64,000 nucleotides of DNA. It comes from Rhynchopus euleeides. Taxonomy: Eukaryota > Euglenozoa > Diplonemea > Diplonemida > Diplonemidae. Positions 1 to 11,100 of this stretch are shown in pieces (the stretch's first letter is position 1; every line of letters starts with the position of its first letter). The DNA lies in NCBI GenBank assembly GCA_963210315.1, contig OY723305.1, positions 1,178,001 through 1,242,000 on the forward strand, read 5' to 3'. Position numbers and translations under genes: made by a program. The notes under the pieces were generated by a model, which did no database searches, was not told the origin of the DNA, and saw only the letters and a list, made by a program, of their open reading frames with translations.

Positions 1-2
1 AG

Positions 3-178
3 ATTTACCAAGGTGTATCAAGAGAGTATGCAGCACTGTCCCAGCAGTTCCTCCTCCTTGGTTCCGACCTCCCACAGTTCTTCGATGACAGGCACAACAG
101 AGTAAGAAGCAACACAGCCAGATCCTTCGATCAGGCCCAGACCCAAGCAACAGAGCGGGGGGGGGGGGGGGGGGGGGA
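3..178 (+). other. Possible partial coding exon entering from the left edge
   Basis: Reading from base 3 there is an open frame with no stop to the G-run near 160-178. It has ordinary residue use (IYQGVSREYAALSQQFLL at the start, many Ser, Gln and Asp later) rather than the low complexity seen in most other frames here. It could be the end of an exon or of a transposon gene that begins outside the window. No family was recognised and the exon end is not determined. Confidence 0.2.
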
Positions 179-732
179 TGAAGTACCTCCTTCAAGAACG
201 TCGCACCACTGGTGATCGCGGCGTCAGGGAAACCGGCCGTCCTGATGAGAAGACGGTCGCTGCGAAACGGCCACTACACAACCCGGGAACCGGGTCGCAA
301 TTGAAAACGGGGGGGGGGGGGTGCGGGGGGGGGGGGGGGGGGGGGAAGGAGCCTGCCACAAACCCGTGACGGTGTGTTTCAGGGGGGGTGCGGGGGGGAC
401 AGGGTCACAGTCATTGTCACCACGTGCACTTGACAGACGGTAATTCCAACTACAGATCAGAAACCGACTGAAGATAGCGGCCTGGTCTCGGTGACTGCAC
501 TCGGAAGACTCTCCCTCAGACGTGGGATGCGGGTCACAGAAGTCAGGGCGTGGAGGCAGGGCTGTGAACCCGTCAGTCATGAAAGAGGACAGAGCTCAGT
601 GGGGCCGGGGATGGTGTGGATGCATCCATGCATGCATCCACGGCATCCATGGATGCCCGAAAAAGTCAAAAAATGGCTTATGGACTTGGGACAGGAAAAT
701 CGCCGGAAACCCCGAAAATCGGGGGGGCGTGG
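179..732. other. Low-complexity spacer, no supported gene
   Basis: It holds long G runs (near 309-344) and a short palindromic cluster built on ATGCATCC/GGATGC near 620-656. Open frames on both strands come from G/C-rich simple sequence and no domain or splice pattern supports them. Confidence 0.5.
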
Positions 733-1006
733 GGGGCGGAGCCCCCCACATGGGGGGTCCGGGGGGCGAAGCCCCCCGGAAAATTTTTTTCGACATGTCG
801 AAAATCCGGCCACCCTGGGGCAGCAGCCTGGACTGGTGGCCACCCCAACCAAAAAAAATCGAAAAAAAATCCGAAAAAAATCCGAAAAATATCGGTGTGG
901 CACCCCAGAGGGCCCGATTTTCGGTTTAGTCGGCCGAAAAAAAAAATTTTTTTTCGGCCAAATTTTTTTTTTCGACATGTCGAAAAATCGGTAATTCAGT
1001 ACCCCG
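733..1006 (-). repeat. Copy of the 183-bp satellite-type repeat, about 1.3 units
   Basis: The sequence starts with two G/C hairpins (GGGGGGCGGAGCCCCCC and GGGGGGCGAAGCCCCCC) and then runs through the palindrome TTCGACATGTCGAA, the block containing GGCCACCCCAACC, and the dyad GGCCGA-A(n)T(n)-TCGGCC. This is the same unit found in tandem at 50.2-50.9 and 62.1-62.7 kb, here in the opposite orientation. All forward and reverse open frames across it translate the repeat and are not genes. Confidence 0.8.
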
Positions 1007-1189
1007 GGGGGGTATGGAATCTGGGAACCTCGACCTGGCGACTACGGGTGACTACGCGCGACTACGACACAATGCGATTTTTTGCGAAAAAATCGATTTT
1101 TTTCGAAAATCTTACTCTCTTTTCCCCAGCCGAAAAACCGCGCGTAAATCGCCTAAAAGTGACTAAGAATGACTAAATTTCCATACCCC
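1007..1189 (+). mobile_element. Short MITE-like element with GGGTATGGAA termini
   Basis: The element begins GGGTATGGAATCTGGG and ends AAATTTCCATACCC, giving inverted ends of about 10 bp. Inside are repeated GACTACG and GTGACTAAGA motifs. A second copy, reversed, lies at 50053-50237. In both places it directly adjoins the 183-bp satellite unit through CAGTACCCCGG, so the two may travel as one composite repeat. Confidence 0.6.
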
Positions 1190-2110
1190 CAATGTGCCAG
1201 AAGAACGGCCGCTCACTCAGTGCACTGTCTGCGTGCGCACCACAACCACCACCTCCTCCTCTTCCTCCGCCCCACCTCCACGTTCAGTACGATAATATTT
1301 TCGTCTGCCAAATGCTAGTTTGGCGCGATCGCATAAACCCACCCAACCCCGTTTTTGATTTATTGTTTGTCATTTGTTTTGCAAACTGCCTTTATTTTTG
1401 GTATAACGTATCAGGCGGGGCATGTGGGAGCCACCTTTCCCGCACACACACACATCCCTTCACCCCACCCCTCTTCAGTCGCACAGAAAAAAAACAAGAA
1501 AAAAAATAAAATGACCTAACCCCGCCCCACCAAATTTTCCTTTCCACTGCTCCCTACCTTTATCGATATGGTCCACCCATTGCAGGTGTGCTGATTATCG
1601 CGATTTCCCAACTCGTCCTGGCTGTCTTCAATAGTAGGGTGCGGTGGTAGCCGCGATATGACAAAAAAAAACTGTGTCAGTATTGTCTGCATCTCATAGT
1701 GAAGCCCCCCACCCCTTCCGGCACTCACACATACACGCACACCCCCTTGCCTTACTCAAGATAATACTGTCAGTTTCGACAGCCAAAGAAAAGAAGACTT
1801 GGTGTTCGCTACTGTGCGCACAAGCGGAAAAAGGGTCTGGCATGCGACGGCGATCTACCACCCCTGCCTTCCATACCCTTTCTCATTTGAACAACCACAC
1901 CCACCCCTCTCCACCTTCTCTCCACCAACACCCACCCTCGTTAATTTCATTCTGCCTATATATCGCTCGCTATTGCGCCATTATTTTCAAGACAGCCCCC
2001 CCCCCCTTGTCCCCCCTTCCACCTGGTTTTGCCACATCCCCCCCCCCCTCTTCTCCGCCCCCCCCCACCACATTTGTAGTTGCACCCCACACCTCCACTC
2101 ACTCTACCTC
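1190..2110. other. Spacer downstream of the helicase gene, no gene seen
   Basis: It is AT-richer in the first half and has C-runs and CA-rich stretches after 1440. It would hold the 3' UTR and terminator of the minus-strand helicase gene that stops at 2111, but I see no unambiguous polyadenylation signal. Open frames here have biased His/Pro/Ser composition and no recognisable domain. Confidence 0.4.
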
Positions 2111-5100
2111 TCACTCAGAGTCCTCAAGGTCAGGAGGAGGGCTGAGGTAGCCACGGTCCTCCGACTCGTCATTCGCCTGAGCGGGGCTCGTCGGGGGATC
2201 CGTGCCCTCCACGAGAGGGGGCGTGGCACTGTCACCCCCGTCCTCCCCGTCGTCGGCCAGGGGGGGTGTGCCGTCTTCGCCATCAGAGAGGGAGAGCGCG
2301 AGGAGGGGCGGGTCGTCGTTTTTGTCCTTCTGGGCCTCCGCCTGAGCCTCGGCGACGATGAGCGAGGAGAAGGCGCCGAATGGGGGCGGGTCGTCGAGCC
2401 CGCTGCCAACCCCGCCGAAGCTGCCGCTCATCCCGGATCCGAACGGCGGAGCAACCGGAGACGTCGTCGCGTCGCCCTCAAGCGTCTCAAAGGCCTCCTT
2501 CTGCTTCCGAAGCGACTCCGACTGCCGACGCGTCAACTCCGCCTCACGGTCTTTGTTGACAGGCACCTCCGGGACATCCTGCAGAAGGCGCTGCGCGCGT
2601 GGCGCCCCCACAGCCTGGTGCTTCGTCGGAGCAGCCTGTGCAGGCGCCTCGCCAAACCGCAGATAGTCGGTTGTGATCTGAAAGGGAGGGGGTGAGGATG
2701 GAGGGGTGTGCGGGTCGGATCTCTCGGCGCTGCCGTGTGAGCAGTGGTGTGGTGTGGCGGTGTTCCCACCCATCCCGCCGCCGATCAGGGGGTGTTATTG
2801 GGGGTGTGAAGAAGGAGGGGGGAAAGAGAGGGAGGGTATTTTTTTTTCCCGTTGCGTGCGGGTGTGGCGTGGTGTTTGGCATACCTGGTCCTGGTCGTCT
2901 TCGAAGTCGTTCTGGTCAACCTCCTCGATATTGATGTTGCTGTCACGTGCCAGCAGATCGTAATGCAGTGCTGCAATAACGTCCTGAAAGGGAGGGAATG
3001 GGGGGGGGGGGGGTGTTGGCGGGAATAGCAGTGGTGAGGGGGAGGGTGTGGTGTGTCGAGCACGGGCAGACTTGCTGTGGAGGTTGCGTTGTGTTGCCCA
3101 AAAGCGCTGCCTCCCCCCCCCCCCCCCCTCACAATTTTGACACGTGTCAGGAGGCCCTTAACGTGCGGTGGGTCAGCCCAACCATCTCCCAGATGCATAC
3201 CTTGCGAGCTGTGCGCAGCAGGACAGAGTCAGCTGCCGCAAGCATCTCCTCGAATTCGTCATCCGTCATCTCAGGATGTTCCTGGCGGCACTTCGTCAGG
3301 CTCATCAGCTGTGTGTGGGTTGGTGTCAAAGGCAAGGCTGGAGCACCTCTGGGGTAGTAGCAGCAGGTGGCGCCAAATCCGGGCAAAACAACAGCAACAC
3401 CGCAGCCTGATGAGGAGTTGTATCATTTTCCCAAGCGCTGCCGACGATCTTTTTGGCACTGACAGGAGCCCTGTTGCAGTAAAAAAAGCGCCGGATGGCC
3501 GCTTGTTGAGTCGTTGCAAACACAGTGCCACACCCAAAGCAAACCCTATTATGGAAGCGACGCCATACCTTCGACAGCTGCTTCCGGAACTCCATGATGG
3601 CGGCATGGCCAGTCTCGTCCACTTCGAAGTACTTCGTGACCCCGTTGAGGCTGAGGGCCATCTGCACATACACGCCGGCATCATCACACTGCACCTTGAA
3701 GCGGAGGCAGTGGATGAACAGGCTCGCGATGAGGAAGAACCGGCCCTCGCTGTGATGTGGGGTGAGGTGAGAGGTAAGGGGGCGATGGCAGGGGCAGCCA
3801 TGCCAACTGTTGTCACAAACTCAGTAACTCTTGCCAACTGGAGAAGGAAACTACACTGCGCTGCTGCTGCTGCTGCTGGGCCTGCTGATTCCGCCTGCAC
3901 CTGCAGCCACCTGCTGCTCCAGCTTTCTGGAAGCTGGTAGTGGACATCAGTGACATGGCGGATCACATAAAATTTCGCTCCGGGGGACAGGGACACCTTA
4001 AGGACGTTACGGACCGGGAGGAAAATCCCTATCCCCTCCCCCGACGAGGGGGTTCATTAGCAGCCCGTTGCGCACATGTCTCAATTAGAGGCATACCTGG
4101 GGATGTTGTCGCAGACGAACCCTGCCACAATGGAAGCACTGCCTGGGCGGAGCATGAGGTTGGAGCACACGACCACATTGCCGATGTACCACCGCGTGAC
4201 GGAGGCGTTGTGCATATCGGGCACAGCCTTGGTTGACAGGAAGTAGGCGATGCCGCCCTCCTTCTGCTTGTGCGCGACACTCCCCTCCTTTGTCACGCGG
4301 ATGCCCGCGTCGATATTCGCCACCGTGGCCAGCAGCACCACCGTGTCTTTGTGCTTCTCCATGTTCTGACGCAGCTCCTGTTGCCGCGGTGTGCGATGGT
4401 GTGCGACGGCGCATCCCCCAAAAGCCTAACACAGGCTTGGCACCCACCCAACCCACAACAACACACCCCATCGGCCCAGCGCATACCTGAGGCGTTGGCT
4501 CATCCTCCGGAAGGTACGACAGGAAGGCAGCCAGCTCAGCCCTGATGTGCTTGCAGAACTCATGCAGGTTGGCAAGGCGCTCCAGAGAGACGCTGTTCGC
4601 GTTGCACCTGTTTGTGGAGGGAGGGAGAGGGTTGCAATTGCCCGGGAGTGGAGGCAAAAAAAATGCAAAAAAAAACGCAAAACGCTTCCCAACACACACA
4701 CACACACACAGGAGGAGAGAGGGATACACGGGCAGAATGTCACAGGCCGACCTCCACGGGGTCTCCTCCGGTAACACCGGTCCCCAGGCCGGTGGCCAAC
4801 AGGCCGCCCCCCTGCCCCCCCTCGAATTTACAGAGCCTCGCAGATACGAGCTCCAGCCCCTCCCCCCCCTCTACGGCGCCACCCACGTGCGCGCCATCCT
4901 CCAGCACCTCCACTGGGATGCGGTGCTGGACGGATTAGAGGGTGGCGTCGCCGTCCTCGCCGCCGAGCGCCCCCCCACCCACGGCTCCCCCCCCACATGG
5001 ACCCTCACGGTCAACGGGAAGGAGGTGGTCCTGACGGACACGCTGCTCCTCGAGGAGCAGAAGCAGCAGGAGGCGGCCGCGAAGAAAAAGGCCGAGGATG

Positions 5101-8100
5101 TAGCCCGCCTGAAGCGGCGCTACGATAGCGTCAGCGAGAGGCTCCAGGCGGAGCGCGCCGACGCAGCGAGAGCGGGAAGGGCCGCGAAGTCGCAGGCCAG
5201 TGGCGCCGTAGGACGGACCGGGCGAGGCGGCGGTGCGGCAGCAGCAGCAAAGCAGCACGCCCAGCAGGCGCAACAGCGGGTGACCAGGCTCCAGAAGGAC
5301 CTGGAGAAGATCGCCGGGAGCCTGAGGGAGCTCGGCCACGACCCCGCGCCGACCGCCCCCGACACCGCCGCGGGTGATGGTGTGGCCTGGCAATCCGAGA
5401 TGCTGGGTCTGCGCCGCCTACTGCAGGAGCAGGACGCGCGTCGCCAGCAGTTGGAGGAGCAGGTGGGGCAGTTGCAGCTGGGTCACAACAACCTAGCTGA
5501 GCAGGCGTCGCAGCAGGTGTCGCAGCTGCAGGAACTGCTGGGTTCCCAGGCGCAGGAGCACGGGCTGCACGTGCAGCGTGTGGGGGATCGCCTCGGCCGC
5601 CAGGAGCAGCGGCTTGAGGAGCAGGCGACCCTGCTGCAGCGCCTCCAAGAGCGCAAACCCGCCTCCCCCCCCGCCACCGCCCCCACGCAGGAAGCAGCGC
5701 GGGAGCTGAAGGAAGTGAAGGTGCACCTCCGGAGGCAGGAGGGGTCCCTTGCCAAGGTCGCAGAAGCCCAGCAGTCGCTGGGCGAGGCCGTCCCCCTCCT
5801 CCACAAGCGGGTCGGGGTGCTGGAGCAGGGGGCGAAAGGGGCGGCAGCAGGCGCCGACCTGCAGCGGGTGGCGACCGAGCTCGCCAGCATGGGTAGCCGC
5901 CTGGAAGAGCAGGGCCGTGCGCACGCGGCAGAGATGGCTACGGCGCGGAAGGGCTGGGAAGCCAGCCGCAAGGCCCTCGAAGACGACATGCGGGGCCAGC
6001 TTGCGCAGCGGGACGCCCAGATCCGCCAGGCGCAGGTGGAACGGGACGGCCTCGCAGCCGACCTGCACGAGGCGCGCAAGGCCATGCTAGGCCTGCAGGG
6101 AACAGCGGGTCAGCAGGAGCCCCTGTCCCACCTCCAGGCGCTGCAGCTCCAAGCGGAGGTCGACAAGGTCCGCGCGGACCTCGAGGCCCAGCGCGCGCTG
6201 GAGCAGCGACGCCTCGACGCCGCGGTGGCAGAGCTGCGCAAGTCGTGGGAGGCGCAGCAGGGGGAAGCCGTGGTGTGCGACCTGCGGCTGCAGACGGAAC
6301 GCCTGGGTGTCGCGGTGAAGGACCTGCGGGCCTCCTGCGAAGCCCAGCGCAAGGAAGCCACGGCCGCCCAGCAGCTGTCGGCGCAGGCGTCCGTGGAGCA
6401 GGGGGCACGCCTCCAGGGCCGGCTGGACGAGGTGTGTGGGGAGCTGCGGGAGGCCTGCGAAGCGCAGATGGTGCGCCTCCAACAGGCCGGAAGGGAGGAG
6501 GGCGAGAAGGTGCAGCGCCAGCTGTCACAGCAGGCCAGCGAGCTCGGACAGAGCTGGCAGGGACTGTTGGAGGGGGTGCGCGACGCAGAGGAGGGCCGGA
6601 AGCGGCAGCATCAGGAGATGCTAAGCACGGTGAAGCGGGAGTTAGGCATCGACACGAGAGGGCGGAGTGGGTCCAAGGGGGCGAAGGGCAAGGCACCGCC
6701 GAAGCCCGCGGCCGGTCCGGCTATGGATGCCCCGCCAGCGCCCCCAGCCGCCGCCACCACCCCTTCCTCCTCCACCACCACCTCCACCTCCACCTCCACC
6801 CCTGCCCCGCCCGGGGACTCACACAGCAAACCAGTGACACCCGTGGCACCCGAGACACCAGCAACAGCGAACGCTGCCCCTACCCCTGCGCAGCCAGCAG
6901 CAGTGCCGCCGGCAGCACCGGCGCCGCCTGCCCAGCCCGCCCCGCCGGCCCCACCTCTCAGAGACCTAGCGCCCACGGCGGATGCCGGGGATAAGGCCCC
7001 ACCGGGTAGGGAGGCGGGAGCCAGCAGGAACGGGAGGGTCAGGCAGGCCTCCATCACGGCGTATCTGAGGCCCCGCTCCAACCGCCTTACTCCCTACCCG
7101 CAGAAGCAAGAGGAGGAGTAGGGGGGCGGGCATCCCGGCCAGCGGGGAGGACCCGTGCAAGCGATCGATGTTCCCCCTGGCCGGGGTGCCGACCATGTCT
7201 GGGGACGATGCACACTTGCCGCCGGGCCCCCAGCCGCGCCCCACCCCGAGAAACAGGAGGTCTCGGGGCCGACACAAACACCTCCAAATAGAACACCAAA
7301 TAGAACCCCAACCCCAACATCGCCCCCAACCCCACCTAGACCCAGCCGAGCCGCCGTGTGGGCAGGAGATACCCAGACAACGGCCCCGGAGAGCTGGAAC
7401 CCCGTAGATGTGGCGTCAGGGGCAGGAGAACCCCGGCCCCTCCGTGGGGGGGGACAGGAGTACTCCCCCTCCACCATAGAGCAGGACGAGCAGTGGCTGA
7501 CGCAGGCTGCAAGGAGACTGATGGCGCTCCGGGTACCAGTGCCTAAGGATGGCAACTGTCAGTACGCCGGCCTTGCAGAGCAGTGCGCGGAGTGGACAGC
7601 AGAAGGGTTGCGTGCAGCGGTGGCGACATCCATGCGGCAAGACGCAGAGCGCAGGGCCTCGTACGTGCCTGACCACGACGACCCGCAAGCTCCTGCATCC
7701 TACGACGACTACATCGAGAGACAGACGCGTCTAGGGACATACGGGGACGCGGCCACACTTCGGGTTGCGGCAGAAGTCCTGGATGCGCAGGTGTGGCTGC
7801 TCGCCTCCAACAGCAAGCAATACATGACCCGGTGTGGGAAGGGTGCCAAGGTGCTGGGGCTTACGTGGAGGCCCTTCCACTACGATGTGCTTCGCCTTCC
7901 CCTGAGCCTGGCCCGGGAGCTAGCTGCGACGCCGGCAAACCAGTGGACTATCCCTGCAGATCTTCCCACGCCCGCCCCAGCCGCTGCAGGCGGGGCGCGC
8001 GCACCTTCAGCCAGCCAAGGACCCACGGCGCCGCCGCCCCTGCGGCGATTGAGGCGCCCTGCACACCAATTATCATCGCCCGGAGTGCTCAGGGTGGCGA

Positions 8101-11100
8101 CAGCTAACGTAACGTCGCTGCAAACGCACCTCGGCGACGTGGCGGGACTGAAGGCGGATGTTGTGGCCCTGCAGGAAACTCGTACGCCGGACCCGAGCAA
8201 GGGCACGCACAATGGCTACTTCGCAGCCCACGGCTGGGCTATGCACTGGGGCAAGGGCATGCCCAGGGTCGCAGGCGCGAACGGCCGCGAACAAACGAAG
8301 CCCGGGGGCGTGGCTGTCATGGTGAAGGAGGGCCTGGTCGCACAGGTGGTGCAGCCGAAGACCACGCAGGAAAAGAAGCTCTACGACAGCACCCGCATGG
8401 TACACGTCGTGCTAGCGATTGGAGACGGCAAAACGGCTCTTCACATCCTGTGCGTCTACGGTCACTCGGGGTCCGAAGTGGGCGAACAGCGGGAAGCCCT
8501 CCTGCAAGAGACGCTCGATCACGCAGCTGGCTTGGGACAGCTGCCCGTCCTGCTGATGGGGGACCTGAACACCAACCCAGAAACCAGCGCTGTCCTGTCC
8601 CAGGCGTGCCGGGTGGGCGGCTGGGTCGACGCGGCGACGACGCATGCGGACCTCGCACAGCAGAGAGTGCAGAACACCTGCTGGGCATCGGAGAACGGCA
8701 CCCGGCTGGACATCTGCCTAATGAACCCCTGCGCAGCGCCGGCACTGCGTCGAGTCGAGGTGGCAAAGCGGGGAGACTACAACATACCCACACACTGCCC
8801 GCTCTTCGTCGATCTGGACCTCACTGCCTTCCGCCGCCCCAAAAAGATCTGCATCCTCCCCACCCCTTTCCCTGCGGGCAAGCCCAAGCTGGGGGACGCT
8901 GCAGCAAGAGGGGTGATGCAGGACGTACTAGCAGAGGGGGAACTACGTCACGGAGCGACGGCCGCGCAGCTCCTCCACCGAGCTTCCACCTGCGGCGAGC
9001 GCTTCCTGAAGCGTGTCCATGTGGGCCACCTGGAGAGACAGGAAGCGGCCTACACGGGCAGGGCGGAGGGCTACCGTATGCAGTGGTCGCGGACGGCTAC
9101 CAAGCACCATCCCGCTTCTGCACGGGGGGCAGGAGACATGAACACCCGGGCGAAGGACGGGCTGCTAGGGAACATTCGATGCCTGGTCAAAGAAGGCCTC
9201 AAACGCCTGCAGGCAGAAAAACCATACGGCCTCACGAACGGGGAGGAGCACGCCTGGAACGCCGCGAAGAAGCGCCTAAGGGAGGGCGGCCTCCCCCAGG
9301 GGCTGCAAGCGGCGCTGGCGAACACAACCTCGCAGCTGCCAGACCTGGAGATTCTGGAGCAGGCCCTCATCGTCTTGGAGGGGTCGCAGAGGGGCATGTT
9401 TGACAGGCTCCGCGAAGCGAGAATCCGCACCTGGAAGGCGAGGATGCAGAAGGCTTGGACATACGAGGCAGGGCAGGTGTTTGCGTACCTCGCAGATCGT
9501 TTCTGCGCCCCAGCCACCTTCATGCGGCGCGAAGATGGGTCCTTCACGGCCTGCCCCAAGGAGGCGGACGAGCTGCTGAGAAGCGACACGGCGTGGGGGG
9601 GATATTTCCGCAAGTACGCGACAACGCCCGAGCCCCGGTGGGACACCTTCCGCCAGAGATACCTCCGCTTTCTCCCCGAGACGGCTGACATGGAGTGCAA
9701 GACCATCACAGCAGAAGACGTCGGGAAGGCCCTGGCCAAGATGTCCACGTCCACCTCACCGGGCCTGCACGGCTGGAGGGTCCACGAACTGAGACAACTC
9801 CCACACGAACTCCTCAAGCTCTTTGCGGAGGTGTTCAACGAGGTCGAACGATCGGGCGAGTGGCCGGAACAGTTAATGCATGCCATGATCTGCCTCATCC
9901 CCAAGCCTGGCAGCTCAGGCGAGCCTCTATCGCAGCGCCCCATCAGTATCACCCCTGTGCTGTATAGAGTGTGGGCAGCGATCCGGGTGAAACCGGCACT
10001 GAAGTGGTTGGAGACCATCGCACCGGAGGACCTGCACGGCTGCCGGCCTGGCCACGGTGCAGAGGACCTCATCTGGCACCTGGCGGCACGCATCGAAGAG
10101 GCCCACCTCACGGGGCGACCGCTGCACGGAGTCGCCCTTGACTTCAAGAAGTGCTTCGACACGGTGCCTATCGACCTCACCTTCCGCCTGGCTGCGGAGC
10201 TCGGATTCGACACCCGTGTCCTGCGCACCCTGCGAGCAGCGTACAGGACGATGCAGCGGCACTTCCGGGCGAGTGGCACCATCGGAGAAGGCTTCCTGCC
10301 TACCAACGGCATCATGCAGGGCTGCCCCATCAGTGTCGTGCTGATTAACGTGCTGGTGGGTGTGTGGATGCGGATGGTCGAACACCGGCAGGACACGAGG
10401 GCGCTATCCTTCGTCGACGATGTGTACGCCACAGCCTCCAGTCCGGAGGTCCTACAAGAGGTGGTGAACGACTCTGCGGATTTCTCTCACGACACCGGGA
10501 TGGCTATTTGCGCAGAAATTAAGTCCCACGTGTTCTCAACATCCCCCGGGCCGCTCCGGATCATGTACCGGGCGAGGGACGGCGAGGCCACTCCCCTCCG
10601 GCAACGCAACAGCTTTGACTGTCTCGGGGCCATGCTGCACGCGCGCCTGATCAGGGAAGGGCGCACAGCGCCCCAGTCCGAGCGCATCGCCCGTCGGAAA
10701 GAGGGGGCGCAGCAGAACCTCCGCAGAACCTCAGCGCTGCCCCTGCCGGTGCAATGGAAAGGGCAGGCGGCTGCGATGACGGCGGGGGCACGGCTGTATT
10801 ACGATGCCCTCGTAACTCGTTGGGACAGCAAGGCCATCAGGCGATGGAGGGGCCTCTTCGTCGCCGCGCTCTGGTCTGGCCCACCACGCAGAGCGCAAGA
10901 GATCGTGCTGTGTGTCCTCCATCAGGCGCACCGGGTGGACCCCGCTATCGCTCCTCCCTACCGGCAGATCACCACGTGGGCCAAGCAGATCAAAAAGTGG
11001 GGCCACAGCAGGGTGCTGTCCGAGGAAGCATGGGGGAGCAAAGAGAGGCTTGAGGGGACAGGCCCCCTTGCGCTCTTCTGGGCTGCCCTGCAAGGGATAG

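Noticed and set aside
3752..4035. Open minus-strand stretch (VSLSPGAKFYVIRHVTDVHYQL) as an extra helicase exon
   Set aside because: No AG acceptor gives the phase left by exon 3. Direct joining of exon 3 to the exon starting at 3749 is in phase and continues the expected domain, so this is intron.
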